A stretch of DNA of 64,000 nt from Pseudoips prasinana. Its lineage: Eukaryota > Arthropoda > Insecta > Lepidoptera > Nolidae. Below, piece by piece: positions 47,993 through 59,111 of this stretch (positions within the stretch are counted from its first letter, which is position 1; every line of letters starts with the position of its first letter). The notes beneath the pieces are model-generated. The model did no database searches, had not been told where the DNA came from, and was given only the letters and a program-made list of their open reading frames with translations. A program made the position numbers and the translations under genes. The stretch covers positions 13,651,201 to 13,715,200 of the forward strand of contig OX621257.1 in NCBI GenBank assembly GCA_951640165.1, written 5' to 3'.

Positions 47993-49494
47993 TATATACG
48001 CCTGTTACATTAAGCTGGTGCTTAATATTTATTAATATATAATATTATTATGTAGGTAGGTATGTTATATAGTTGTAGATTAAGGCACCATCAACGTGGA
48101 GTGACCTACGTCTAACAATCGTTCTTACTGTAGAAATGTACTTTTGTTAATTTTGCATTTGGAATAAATGTATTAAAAAAATACTTTTTCTTTCATCTTC
48201 GCTACTCATTTTGTAACACATATACGTAGGTACCTATATTATTTATATATGTTTAAGAGCATGGGTAGGCTGCATGTATCCTAACCACAATATATTTTTT
48301 TATGTCGGTAATATTAATAAAAAATGTAAGCATAAGTAAAGTTCGTTTCGTTAATAAATCGAAAGCCTAAGTGCATACTAACAATAGAAGTCTCTGCAGC
48401 TACTTCTGTAATTGATTTGCATATGAATTAATGATATTGAATTGCATACCATGATTGAAAGGTAGAATGTAAATGGACCATTTTAATTTAAGACCATACC
48501 CTGTAAACTACATTCTTGCAAATAAACTGATCTGTATTTGTATTGAATCTACTTGTAGTCGAAAACACGTCAGTGGATAGGTACACTTGCAATACGAAAA
48601 CCGCCTTTGCTGCCTACAAAATACTTAAATATGTTACTGTTAAAGCATTTTCACTGATGTGATGTCGATTTTACCTAACTACCGACTCAGTATAAAAATA
48701 TACAGTACGGAAACTATCTACAAAAGGTCGAAGCGGCACACTCACACAAACATGTTCATCGACTAGACCCCTAAGCGGTTGTCGCGGTGCTGTCAGTAGT
48801 GAGTATTTAATGTACTCTGTGGTAGTGAGTGCCGCCGCGTCAAAACGAGTGATCACTCGTTTTCGACGCATTCTTTTTAAAAATCCACGTGCGTATTGCT
48901 CAGTATACGGCTGTTTGAACTCGGCTCAAATATTGCTCCAAATTGGACAGAGTCACAACAGATCATTGGAATAAATAAGCCAACCGGGGAAACTACATTA
49001 AAAAAACGCGCTAATACACTATCTCAAAGAAGGCGTGGAAACGTGTGCATATTATGACGATTACAACTCTTGGAACTTTTTGAAACGTAAATGGTGGCTC
49101 TTAGGAAAAAAGTAGTGAGACTTTTTTGATACCTAGATAATTATCTAACCTATAATTTTGTCTCAGCTAATTTCATGATAACACTTACTGTTTTGCTGAA
49201 AATCGCGAAAAACCCGTTTTTGTGACGTTTGACCCCGAGTATTTTTTTGCACGTGCCGGATCGGTGAGGACTTTTCACATTTCCTTTGTAATAGTGTAAT
49301 GAACGATCCTTCCAATTTTCAGCCAAATGGGAATTATTGTAACCATACCCCTATTTTTTGGTCTAATTTGACCGGACTATTAGTTATTTTTATTAACAGA
49401 TAATAAAACCTTGTTAAAGTTTTTTTTTTCTCATTTAATTTTATTTCAACTTTTTAGTTTTGTTGTTTTTCTTTTGACCAACCACGCCAACGGG
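47993..49494. other. No gene recognised
   Basis: AT-rich DNA with a GC-richer part at 48680-48930. A 22-bp perfect palindrome lies at 48842-48863. No ORF with recognisable motifs. Confidence 0.45.
48842..48863. repeat. 22-bp perfect palindrome
   Basis: The halves AAAACGAGTGA and TCACTCGTTTT are exact inverse complements, with GTC/GAC just outside except for one extra base. Confidence 0.8.
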
Positions 49495-49737
49495 CCTGTT
49501 AACACGCTGCCTTTCACGCCGCAGGTTGTGGGTTCGATTCCTACCCGGGACAGATATTTGTGTGCATGAACGTGTCTGTCCTGAGTCTGGGTGTATTATC
49601 TATATAAGTTAGTATTTCCAAAAGAAAAATAGTATATGTAAATATATCAGTTATCTGGTATCCATAGTACAAGCTCTCTTTAGTTTGGGATCAGATGGCC
49701 GTGTGTGAATAATGTCCCATGATATTATTATTATTAG
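49495..49737 (+). mobile_element. tRNA-derived SINE, family B, full copy
   Basis: B box GTGGGTTCGATTCCTACC, CAGATATTTGTGTGCATGAA, TTTGGGATCAGATGGCCGTG and the (ATT)n tail. The A box side is degenerate. Confidence 0.82.
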
Positions 49738-49994
49738 TATTCTTCATACAAGATTGACTAAGGCCTAGTTACCAGCGTATTACGCTAACAATGTGTTGTT
49801 TTGAACACTTAGGTAAAGTTGTATGTAGGGGAGGGGTATTTCATATATTAATTTTATTTAATTATATTTTATTACTTTTATCATTTAATTATGTAATTAC
49901 TGGTTATCTATGTTGCTATTAAACTATTCTTTTTTCCCTGCGTAGTTTGTGTAGTAGTTTATTTTTGTTCATATTGTTCAGTAGGACAATAAGC

Positions 49995-50034
49995 GCCCAT
50001 CCCCTCAGAGGTATGGACCTCTGAGGGGATGGGC
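49995..50034. repeat. Perfect 18-bp GC-rich hairpin, 4-nt loop
   Basis: GCCCATCCCCTCAGAGGT / ATGG / ACCTCTGAGGGGATGGGC. The most stable short hairpin in the window; it could act as an RNA structure or terminator-like element if transcribed. Confidence 0.85.
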
Positions 50035-50329
50035 TGTTTTTGTTTGCAGTGTGGGAATACGGGCATCAGTACAACAGGTTCACAAAGGGTTCGTACTGGT
50101 ACCTCGAGGCACAACTTTAGAGGTATGACATGTTTATACACCCTCATCCCATTCAGCCCACGGCATGTGCTCACCTTGGCATTGGCTCAACCACCTAATC
50201 CAACAAAGACAGAATCTACATTCATAACAAACGGAACGAACGAACGGACGTATTTTTCCAAAGATAGGGTCGCATATCCCCGTCCACCAAACCACCACCA
50301 CTCACCACCTATCAAAAACGCTCCATCTA

Positions 50330-50870
50330 TTAAGACGTTACTGAGTTCCTATGGCCATCTACCAGCTCCCTGGTTACCATTAGCACCAAAGTACTCGTCA
50401 AGACGAATGATATGAGCCCAAACTCGATCGGGTTGTGTCGTTTAAAGACCGAGTTCACATGGCCATCTTCCAGCTCCATCATCAGGCCCTGGTAACAATC
50501 TAGCGCCAAAGTGCTCGTCAAGATGGATCAAACGAGTTTTTTTTCACGTGTTTGTAATGCAAATCGCTTTTCATGTAGGGCCGACCCACTAAAACCACCA
50601 CGGTAGCCAACCTCACAGTGCTTGTAGCGGGGGCTCTGGGTACTCGTGAACGATCTCGCCAGTATCCCCACTGTATACTGCAGCCTCCGCGAGGCTCTCA
50701 CCCGGGGAAGAGACGGAGCATGAATGCCTCCACCCCCCCTCCCCAAGGCAAGCTTAGGCAACCTGAGCTACAGCAGGTAGGTATCCTCTTTCTGGGGTCG
50801 AACTACGAGTACCTACCTAGTTCTTATGGCCATCTTCCAGCTCCATCGTCAGATCTGCTCCATGTCATAA
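50330..50870. repeat. Short tandem/dispersed units (GGCCATCTTCCAGCTCC)
   Basis: ATGGCCATCTACCAGCTCCC (50350), ATGGCCATCTTCCAGCTCCA (50459) and the same string at 50827, the first two each followed by CAAAGT(A/G)CTCGTCAAGA. A degenerate ~110-bp repeat unit. Confidence 0.65.
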
Positions 50871-51360
50871 TAATTTTGCATTGTCATGAAATTGAAATTT
50901 TGAAATTGACACATACCTACATGCAAAATTTTTGCTCAGTCGAGAACTGGGAAGTAGCTCAAATATTTATTTGTTTATTGGCTTACCAACAATTGTTTAA
51001 ACTTATAAAATTACAAATTATCTCAACAATATCTATTAACAGGCCTAGTGTAACAATTTTTTAGAGGTAAAAACCTCATGCACTACAAACAAATCGTTAA
51101 CTGCTTAAGTCTTAATTATACAATAATATAACAACTATAATATACAACAATAATAAATAGTGTAATTTAAAGATATGTGTATTTACAGGAAAAGCTGCAG
51201 GATAAGCTGCCTTTACTTATCTAAAATATTCACTAACTGTTTTGCGGAACTTGGCAATTCCGTCGAAATATAATATGTCAACAATATCACTGTACTGAAG
51301 TTTACAAAGCCGAGGGATGATGAACCTTGCACCAAGTAGGTACAGTTCTACGGAGAGAGT

Positions 51361-51408
51361 TCATTTCGCTACAACAACATTACATCCTATGTTGTTGTAG
51401 CGAAATGA
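51361..51408. repeat. Perfect 20-bp hairpin, 8-nt loop, downstream of the GST gene
   Basis: TCATTTCGCTACAACAACAT / TACATCCT / inverse arm. It lies ~150 bp past the GST stop codon and could be in its 3' UTR. Confidence 0.82.
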
Positions 51409-51554
51409 GGGTACCTAGCAGGGAGATTTGATCAGAGACACCCATCGGGACAGGTGAAACTAAATGAAAACTTCTAAAAAGTGACAATTATGTACTTAAA
51501 AAAATATATATATTACTTATTTCAAAAGTCAACATTTCATTTGAATTAATACCA

Positions 51555-52202
51555 CTAAAGGAATTGTTTGATAAAATTATGAAATAAAATCACTCCTGGT
51601 TCATTTTCCTTCATATACCAATCTTCTATCTTCAACCGATTCCACCACGCATGTAAATTAGTATATTTATTCTTAACAGGAATAACACAATTCAATGAAG
51701 ACAGAGTCGCCACGCAGGATATATCGGCTAAAGTTAAATATTCGCCAGCTATAAATGGTTTTCTTTCTAAATATCTCTCCATAATATCGTAGGCATCAAT
51801 AATATCATTCACTTGTTCATTCGTCGGTCTTGCAGCCCGATATTTAACAAGACTGTAAATAACTGACCTCAGTCGAGGAAACAATATAGAAGCATCAAAA
51901 AACAAGCGTTGATCTACTATCGCTCTTCTGGCTATGTCCGTAGGGTACAATGTCTGATGCTCCTCTCCGTATTTCGATGACAAATATGTTATGATGGCGT
52001 GGCTGTCGGCCAGGACGAGGTCACCGTCCTCCAACAAGGGGACGGAATGGAGTGGATTCTTGTTGAGATATTCAGGTTGAAACTGTTCTCTGCTTGGTAG
52101 ATTTACTTCACGGGTTTCGACTTTTAGACGGAGGATCTCGGCAACCATGAGGACAGCCCGTGCCGGAGGGCTCACTGCAGTTTTATAGATAACTATCGCC
52201 AT
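51555..52202 (-). CDS. Glutathione S-transferase, epsilon-class type, intronless
   Basis: 215 residues from ATG 52202. A TTG four codons upstream is not needed. The N-terminal thioredoxin-like domain (about 1-80) has VIYKTAVSPPARAVLM with the Ser of the delta/epsilon active site, then NPLHSVPLLEDGDLVLADSH and AIITYLSSKYG, the glutathione-binding cis-Pro and DSHAI motifs. The C-terminal helical domain has RAIVDQRLFFDASILFPRLR and EYLTLADISCVATLSSLN. Length and motifs fit cytosolic epsilon GSTs of insects, which conjugate glutathione to xenobiotics and lipid peroxidation products. HSVP instead of HTVP is a mild variation. Absence of introns may be natural or point to a retrocopy. Confidence 0.9.
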   Translation of the reverse strand: MAIVIYKTAVSPPARAVLMVAEILRLKVETREVNLPSREQFQPEYLNKNPLHSVPLLEDGDLVLADSHAIITYLSSKYGEEHQTLYPTDIARRAIVDQRLFFDASILFPRLRSVIYSLVKYRAARPTNEQVNDIIDAYDIMERYLERKPFIAGEYLTLADISCVATLSSLNCVIPVKNKYTNLHAWWNRLKIEDWYMKENEPGVILFHNFIKQFL

Positions 52203-52324
52203 TACCTTGCACAATGATTAAATAACTGAATTCTCGTTTCGTTATATTATTTAGGTACGAATTCCTTATCGAACGTCTATAATGCCGCAGATAAAGTATG
52301 GTACTACATATTAGCCTTGAGGCA

Positions 52325-52336
52325 TGACGTCACGTG
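52325..52336 (-). promoter_or_regulatory. CRE overlapping an E-box upstream of the GST gene
   Basis: TGACGTCA (52325-52332) overlaps CACGTG (52331-52336), ~120 bp before the GST ATG. Both are known factor-binding palindromes (CREB/ATF and bHLH types). Function here is inferred from position only. Confidence 0.35.
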
Positions 52337-52429
52337 ATATAATACATATCTATGTCAAGCGCACGATCAAAACCACGAAATTATCTAATAGGACTGGCAA
52401 AAGTTGTTTTCGTATCTCTCTCTTGCTTG

Positions 52430-52640
52430 AATTTTTATTCTTATTTTTTATTGCACATATAAAATAGGTATACATTTTAATAAGTACGTACACTTGTACC
52501 TTTTATTTGTATTTTTTTCGTTTGTAAATTCATGTACATACAAAGGCGAGTTTAACTCATTGATGAGTTTTCTTCCATCTAACCACGGACAGACGGAGTT
52601 TTGTAGAAGGGTAAAAACAGTGTAAAACACAAATAAAAAA
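52430..52640 (-). mobile_element. LINE-B family 3' UTR fragment
   Basis: On the minus strand ACCCTTCTACAAAACTCCGT, GAAGAAAACTCATCAATGAG, TTAAACTCGCCTTTGTA and an AATAAGAATAAAAA tail parallel 32140-32283. A strongly 5'-truncated copy sitting ~230 bp upstream of the GST start. Confidence 0.8.
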
Positions 52641-52724
52641 ATAAAGGAAAATAAGCTGACCCATCGTTAATCTATTGCTTTTCTAATAAAGAATATAAAA
52701 AACTATCTAACAAAGAACGATCTA

Positions 52725-52851
52725 CAGACGCCAGCACATACAGGTACCCCAATCTGTCAAAGTTCTTTTATACATTTTCAACATAAGCAAAAGGTTCACT
52801 TTCATTTGGGGAAATTTGACAGATTGGGGTAGCTTGATGTGCTGGCGTCTG
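52725..52851. mobile_element. MITE type 2 (CAGACGCCAGCACAT ends), 127 bp
   Basis: Inverted ends CAGACGCCAGCACAT / ATGTGCTGGCGTCTG with inner arms CCCCAATCTGTCAAA; TA on each side. Sister copy at 56558-56692. Confidence 0.88.
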
Positions 52852-52954
52852 TACTTAAATGTTAAAAATAGTCGCTTTGTTACAAGTAAGGCTATTAGTA
52901 CGCCTTTTTTAAATGGTAATAACCACACAACGGTTTTCAACGACGTTTTTGACG

Positions 52955-53264
52955 GGTCGTGTGGTCGATTCGCACCCAGGACAGATACCTACATATTTGC
53001 GTGCACGAACTTGTCTGTTTGTCTGGGTGTAATTATCTATATAAGTATGTATTTACTAAAGAAAAGTACCTATGCAATATATCAGTTTTCTGATTTCCAT
53101 AGTACCTACACACGGCTACATATCAAGCTATAAGTTTCCAATATAAGCTGACCTCTCATTGTATGCAAATCGTATACAACGCGAGATCAGCTTATACTGG
53201 ATATTTAGCTAGCTAGTCGTGTGTACAAGCTCTGCTTAGTTTGGGTTTAGATGGCCATGTGTAA
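52955..53264 (+). mobile_element. tRNA-derived SINE, family B, split by a MITE
   Basis: GTGTGGTCGATTCGCACCCA (decayed B box), CTGTTTGTCTGGGTGTAATT, broken at CCATAGTAC, resumed as TACAAGCTCTGCTTAGTTTG. Confidence 0.82.
53109..53223. mobile_element. MITE type 1, 115 bp, inside a SINE
   Basis: Same ends and interior (GAGATCAGCTTATACTGGA) as 13120-13240. Confidence 0.85.
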
Positions 53265-53794
53265 CCTCTGCAACCTCAGGACAATTTGCTACGCGTGTAA
53301 TGTCAAAAATTTAGCGAGCAAAAGATATCCCCATATTTAACAGAAATTATGGTCACTCTACTCGAACATTAGAGATATTATCAATTTTGAGATTACACGC
53401 GTAGAAATTTGTTCTGAGGTTAAAACGCTATGAATAGAATAGAATACATTTATTTGCCCGAAACACGGTACAAGGTTGTTATGAATACATCGATCAGCAT
53501 GTTTCACCGACACAGCGGCATGCAAAAGGTTACATAAGAATTACATAATATTAATAAATTAGTAAAATTTGATTTTATTTGATCAATTGAATTATATAAA
53601 TTAAACTAAGTCAACTCTTAATTAAATACATTACATACAATACAATAACATTACACACAATTATTTCTATTAATTAACACTCAACTCACTCAACTTCGAT
53701 ATGTCAATCTTATTAGGTTAATATTACGAATAAATGGATGTTAACACCGAAATCTTAACAATTATAGATAATGACATTATCAGTGTTCAAAGTA

Positions 53795-54160
53795 ACGTTA
53801 CGATTGCGCGGCCACGTAACTTTTGTTTTGCCTTGACTTCGTCAGTTTAAATAAACTTTGGTGGCATCAAATGCTTTCGGTACCTTTGACTTATTGAAAC
53901 CTTTCTTCTAGTAACAGTTTTACTGTATGATATCTTAAGTTTGAAGAAATAATCGAGATTAAAGAAACATCAAGTGCACGATTGCGCGGCCATAACTTCC
54001 AAGGTGAATATTTCGTGAAATATTGATCCTAGTCTTATAATTCTTTTTTTGACAATTGTTGACAAATGAAATGTTCAATTAACAAAAAGATTTAGATCTG
54101 TATCCCAAGTAGTTACTGAGATCTCCATGGCCGCGCAATCGTGCACGTTACGTTCGCGCG
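53795..54160. repeat. Region with four GCGCGGCC-type blocks
   Basis: ACGATTGCGCGGCCACGTAA (53800), CACGATTGCGCGGCCATAAC (53977), the inverse GGCCGCGCAATCGTGCACG (54129) and TTCGCGCGGCCAAC (54153) in an otherwise AT-rich setting. The pattern suggests a decayed inverted-repeat element. Confidence 0.5.
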
Positions 54161-54455
54161 GCCAACTTAAAACCCCTGTAACTTCTTTATTTCTTCTTTG
54201 ACAAAGTTTTGGTTTGTACCTTTCGATTTTGACAAATTTGGCAAAAAATATAGCGATTTCTTTTTCTGTTTGGATAACGTGGCGGAGCAATCATGACGCA
54301 GAAGTAGTAGTAGTATTTCACTGCTAATATTCAATAAGGGCTCATTATAAGCCACCAAATAAATGAAAAATAAATAAAACAAGCTTCATAACGCACAAAA
54401 ATACCAATTTTAACCAAAGGCCGACTTTTTATTAATTTGTAATAAATATCAACAG

Positions 54456-54684
54456 TGGTGTGGTGACGGCATAGAATATCATCGCGCCATCTCATCCCGT
54501 GGGGGGCATAGAAATCGACCGAAGGAATACATACCAGAGAACGGGCAGCAGCGTTTTTCTGTGAACCAATGAATGACCATGAAACTGCTATCGCCAACCC
54601 CTCTGCCAAGCGTGACGAGTATAACATATCCCCCCGTTTTGGGGAGATTTTCCAGCTGTGGACGTACTTTGGCTGACATGACGT
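54456..54684 (+). mobile_element. RTE deletion-derivative short element
   Basis: GTGTGGTGACGGCATAGAAT, AGAACGGGCAGCAGCG, and the 3' part GTGGACGTACTTTGGCTGAC with a short end. Confidence 0.85.
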
Positions 54685-54848
54685 TGAATAAATACCATGC
54701 AGTAAATGATAGAAGTCGGGGCAGACCAAGGATAACTTATATTAATCAAATCAAAGAGATAATACGTAGGACCGTATCGTAACATCGATCGTACCAAGAT
54801 GCGGTGTCGGCACCCCACCTACAGACTTATAAGTAGTACTTAAATTAT

Positions 54849-55087
54849 TAAATAATAATAATATTCTCGGACATTATTCACACAAGGCCATCTGATAACA
54901 AACTAACCAGAGCTTTTACCATGGAAACCACCTTTTCTTTTGTAAATACATACTTATATAGATAATTATACCCAGAGTCTGTACAAACAGACATATTCAT
55001 GCACACAAATATCTGTCATGGGTGGGAATCGAACCCACGACCTGCGGCGTGAATGGCAAGCATCTACCAACCACGCCCACGGGCCCA
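54849..55087 (-). mobile_element. tRNA-derived SINE, family B, full copy
   Basis: Minus strand: GGCGTGGTTGGTAGATGCTT (A box), GTGGGTTCGATTCCCACC (B box), body to the (ATT)n tail at 54849-54862. Confidence 0.87.
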
Positions 55088-55251
55088 TAGACTTCTTTTT
55101 TTAATAGAATACCAAGGCAAACGAGCAATTCGGTTACCTGAGAGTAAGTGCTGAGTGCGAATGCGTTGCCGGCCTTTAAGAAAGGAATAGGCACGCCTCT
55201 TGTAGGTTGCCATGCCATGTCATGTCACGCTATCGTAAATACCTCCAAATT

Positions 55252-55456
55252 TTTTTTAAGACAGCTCCTGGAATAAGGATATTAATCCCTGTGTCTTGGG
55301 TACTTTAGAAACTTATAATTGACGGACATAAAGTACATCCAGACTCAGAAATTATATTTATCGGTCACACAAATAGTTGTCTTTTGCGGCAATCGAACCC
55401 ACGACAGTTACGAGGTGGCTATCTTAACCACTGCGCCAGACGTTGCAGTCAGTGCA
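55252..55456 (-). mobile_element. tRNA-derived SINE, family C, full copy
   Basis: Minus strand: TGGCGCAGTGGTTAAGATAG (A box), GTGGGTTCGATTGCCGC (B box), GAGTCTGGATGTACTTTATG and an A-rich end. Confidence 0.83.
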
Positions 55457-55822
55457 GCAGTGAACAGTTATTTTGGTTTAGCATGATTTTTTTATATAAG
55501 AGGGCGTCAAACGAGGAAGTGGGTCACCTGATGGTAAGTCATCACCGCCGTCTATGGACACTCGCAACACCAAGGGGTCGCCTTGAAAGAGCCCGCAAAC
55601 AATTGTTGCTGACCCTCCCCACCCCCACCCCGATGAGCTCCGCCGACTTTACACTCAGAAACACTACATTTAGTTATTATTGTTATTATTAAGGAATGTC
55701 TTCTGTAAGGTGGAGGTACTTCCCCAGTCGGGATGCCCTTTGAGCGAATCAACGCTGTGCGTAGGGCACAGTTCTTCTAATGCTGTAATCAAACCGGGTA
55801 TCTACAAACGGGTTTAATAATA

Positions 55823-55919
55823 TCCATCATCATCATCATCATATCAGCCGAAAGACGTCCACTGCTGGACAAAGGCCTCCCCCAAAGATCTCCACAATTG
55901 CCGGTCTTGTGCTATTCGC
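55823..55919 (-). mobile_element. RTE 3'-end fragment with (ATG)n tail
   Basis: Reversed CAGCAGTGGACGTCTTTCGG with a (CAT)n run at 55825-55842 on the + strand; only ~95 bp remain. Confidence 0.82.
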
Positions 55920-55928
55920 TATAGAATA

Positions 55929-56241
55929 TCCATACATATAATAAAATCGTGAGAAAGTCAAAACTCTACATTGAATATTTTTTTAAAGGTTCTTGGGGCG
56001 TGATCGACAGTCGATATCGAAGCCAAAAATATAGTTTTTAGAATTTTTTGTCTGTATGTATGTCCGGGCTAAACTCATAAAGTACTGTATGGAATTACTT
56101 CAAATTTTGCATGAATATTACTAAGAGGTCAGGTCAACATGTAGGCTACATATTACCACGCTATCACCTAAGGGGCGGGGGTGGGGGGAGCTGTGATAAT
56201 TTATAAAATATAACGCGGGTAAAACCGCGGGACACAGCTAG
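55929..56241 (+). mobile_element. Helitron (family 1), 313 bp
   Basis: A|TC start, hairpin CGCGGGTAAAACCGCG and CTAG at 56238-56241 before T. It lies directly next to the RTE tail. Confidence 0.92.
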
Positions 56242-56557
56242 TAGAAAATAAAACATTCTGTAGCTAATAACGAAATTTATTTACATGTTAAAATATTTCT
56301 TGCCTATACTATCACTTATAACATTTCTTGAAAATAGCTATAATATTATAATAATTCACCATTTGCAATGACATACAAAACTATTGCTATATTGGTTATA
56401 CTCAAGACCTATACAAAATTTACACACAATTTCATACTTAACGGTAAAAGATTACTTATCATCTAAGTGTTGGATATAAAAATTATGGAATCTTTTTAAA
56501 GTTTTATTTTTTTTATTAATATTAATTATGATGGCAGTGTAGTAGTAGGTGGTGCTA

Positions 56558-56692
56558 CAGACGCCAGCACATCAAGCAACCCCAATCTGTCAAATTTCCC
56601 AAATTGGAAGTGAACTTTAAGCTTTTGTAATAAAGTTGAAAATCCATAAAATAAATTTGACAGATTTGGGTAGCTGGATGTGCTGGCGTCTG
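56558..56692. mobile_element. MITE type 2, 135 bp
   Basis: CAGACGCCAGCACATCAAGC start and the inverse end, TA on each side. Confidence 0.88.
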
Positions 56693-56967
56693 TACATGCT
56701 ATGACGAATGAATAGAATAGAAATCCCCGATAGAGCTGAAATCAAAGATCCCGATAGATCTGAAACATAGACTCCATATGTCAACTTTTTATTTTTAATA
56801 ATCTCTTCAATTTTTGTTTAGAATGACGAAGGTACATTTCTGTTCTTACCATTGGACGAGTCTTCGATTAAATATCGATTCAGGACATGACTCAAATGAC
56901 AAAAGACAATAACATTAATTTGGCTAAAGCTCTAGCAAACCCATTTTTTTAAAGTTCAAAATATAAC

Positions 56968-57187
56968 AATAATATTGTCCTGGGACATAATTCACACACG
57001 GCCATCGGATCCCAAAAGCTTGTACTATGGAAACCAGATAACTGATATATTACATACTGCTTATCTTTTGTAAATACATATTTTTATACCGACTCAGGAC
57101 AAACAGACATGTTCATGCATACAAATATCTGTCCTGGGTGGGAATGATGTGAAAGGCAAGCATTTACCAACCACGCCAACAGGTGGC
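56968..57187 (-). mobile_element. tRNA-derived SINE, family B, with decayed B box
   Basis: AATATTGTCCTGGGACATAA (tail side), GGCCATCGGATCCCAAAAG, ending GTGAAAGGCAAGCATTTACC and AACCACGCCAACAGG. Confidence 0.75.
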
Positions 57188-57189
57188 TA

Positions 57190-58090
57190 TCAATTACCTA
57201 TATTAGCACAGAATAATGATTAATAATTGTCAATAGTACGGAAACTAAACCATACTGCTGGCATGCTGACACATTCCTATGTCATTTTACCAATTGTGTT
57301 TTCGACTTTCCTTTTACTATATGGAAGAGCCATGATGTGTTTGGACAGCAAATATATAAAATAAAATAAAAATATTTGAAGCACTATTTTGAGATGACAG
57401 TAATCTAGGCAAAAGAGGTGTGCAAAGATCGTGACAAATGGAAATCCGTTGTCTCTACCTACCCCTTTGGAAAACAAGCATGTATGTAAGTTAAGATGGG
57501 CAATAGACCAGTGAACACTGACACACTCTGACACACAAATTAAAAAAAATTGCTCTTAAATTACACACCACTCCTACTAACATCTGCCATACTATAAGTA
57601 ATTACCTAATAATCAGAGAAATAGTATTTAAAAATATAAATTTTCAAATGTACTTAACTATAACGAAACAATTTACAATAATAATATAGTTATTTTGGGG
57701 CACGTTAGTTTATTTGTATATGTCAATGAATAGTTAAATATACATACCATATTCACACACACACTTCTATATCTATACAAGTTGTCCCCTAGTTCCAGAG
57801 TTCAGTTTTGAGTCTACAGGGAGTCAAGACCTTATAACCAATGATCGACATATACAAACAACACTTTATATAATAATTAAAACACGTCGCAACAATATTA
57901 ATATTTAGAGAGCTACCTAACAAAAATGAAACTCCTTATATACGAAAAATGTTATATCAGTCAATACGAAACAAAAAAACAATAATCAAAGGTTCCATTG
58001 GATTTCTCATCTCGACTGTATCCAGGCAAAAGTCTAACAGAAGACAATCTGTAATAATATCTAAAGTTGATATAGTTCTTCATTAGTCTA
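57190..58090. other. No gene recognised
   Basis: A minus ORF of 85 codons at 57277-57534 has no recognisable motif. 57985-58080 shares TTGGATTTCTCATC...GTATCCAG and AAGTTGATAT...TTCTTCATTA with 59055-59575, an undescribed dispersed sequence. Confidence 0.45.
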
Positions 58091-58095
58091 TTCAT

Positions 58096-58305
58096 AGAGG
58101 CGCTCATAGCCAGGTTAAGCAACTAGGCCCGCGGTCAATACATAGATGGGTGACCGCCAAAGTGGTTTAATTTCTGAGCGTCTCCTTGCTTCGGGGGGCA
58201 CGTAAAATGTCGGTCCCGATTGTAGCTAGTTAAGCCATGTCGGAGGCCTACTAGGCGGCTTGAACGGTTCTGACACTAGGGTAACCACTGCCATACAATA
58301 AGTAA
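58096..58305 (+). mobile_element. 5S rRNA-derived SINE, copy 3 (5' part deleted)
   Basis: GGTTAAGCAACTAGGCCCGC, GGTCAATACATAGATGGGTG, ACCGCC, then GAGCGTCTCCTTGCTTCGGG and GTCGGTCCCGATTGTAGCTA as in the copy at 43261-43451. Confidence 0.75.
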
Positions 58306-58449
58306 TTGTTTAGCATATTAATAAAGGACAATCAATAAAAATTGGTTATCAACAGATTTCTATATTTTTGTAATTTTATAAAATTTATTGTGTGTATTAA
58401 GTTCATTTATTTTATTTTATTTAGTTTATTCAATTATAATTATTGTATA

Positions 58450-58773
58450 ATCTATACAAATAAATAAAATTGGAGTGTCTGTTTGTAATATTGAAATAGC
58501 CGTTTTTTTCTACATAAATATGAATATATATACGGTACCTACACCAAAATATTTTTTTTTACATTTTTGTCTGTCTGTCTGTCTGTTTGTTCCGGCTAAT
58601 CTCTGAAATGGCTGGACCGATTTTGACGGGACTTTTATTGGCAGGTAGCTGATGTAATAAGGAATAACTTAGGTTACTTTTATTTTAGAAAAAATCATTT
58701 ATTTTGGAAAAAAAACAAAAAAAAAATCAAAATAAACTAATTAACACGCGAACGAAGTCGCGGGCACAGCTAG
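58450..58773 (+). mobile_element. Helitron (family 3), 324 bp
   Basis: A|TCTATACAAATAAATAAAAT start; terminal hairpin CACGCGAACGAAGTCGCG then GGGCACAGCTAG|T. A distinct body (TGTCTGTCTGTCTGTTTGTT, GGACCGATTTTGACGGGAC). Confidence 0.92.
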
Positions 58774-59111
58774 TTAGTAATATAAGTTAGGGTCTTTGTA
58801 ACTTTTGAGGAAATAAATTATTATTATTAACACTAATAAGATAAGTGAATCATAAGGGGTCAATTTGTGTGTCAACATGTATCCATTCGTGAGCCAATCA
58901 TATTACAAAAACCAATAGCAACATTACTAATTACAAGCATTATTTTCTCTTTGAACGAAAAACTTATTTTAGCACACGGTAATATTCAACAAGGGCTCAA
59001 TATGCATCTTTAACGTTATAAAATATAGTAAAAAAAAACAAAAAGCAAGCCCGCTTTGGATTTCTCATCCTGATTGTATCCAGAGAAATATTTAACAAAC
59101 GCAATCTATAC

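Noticed and set aside
48671..48871. 66-codon minus ORF
   Set aside because: Includes the palindrome at 48842 and has no protein-like features beyond composition.
57277..57534. 85-codon minus ORF
   Set aside because: No recognisable motif, no homologue known to me, AT-rich context.
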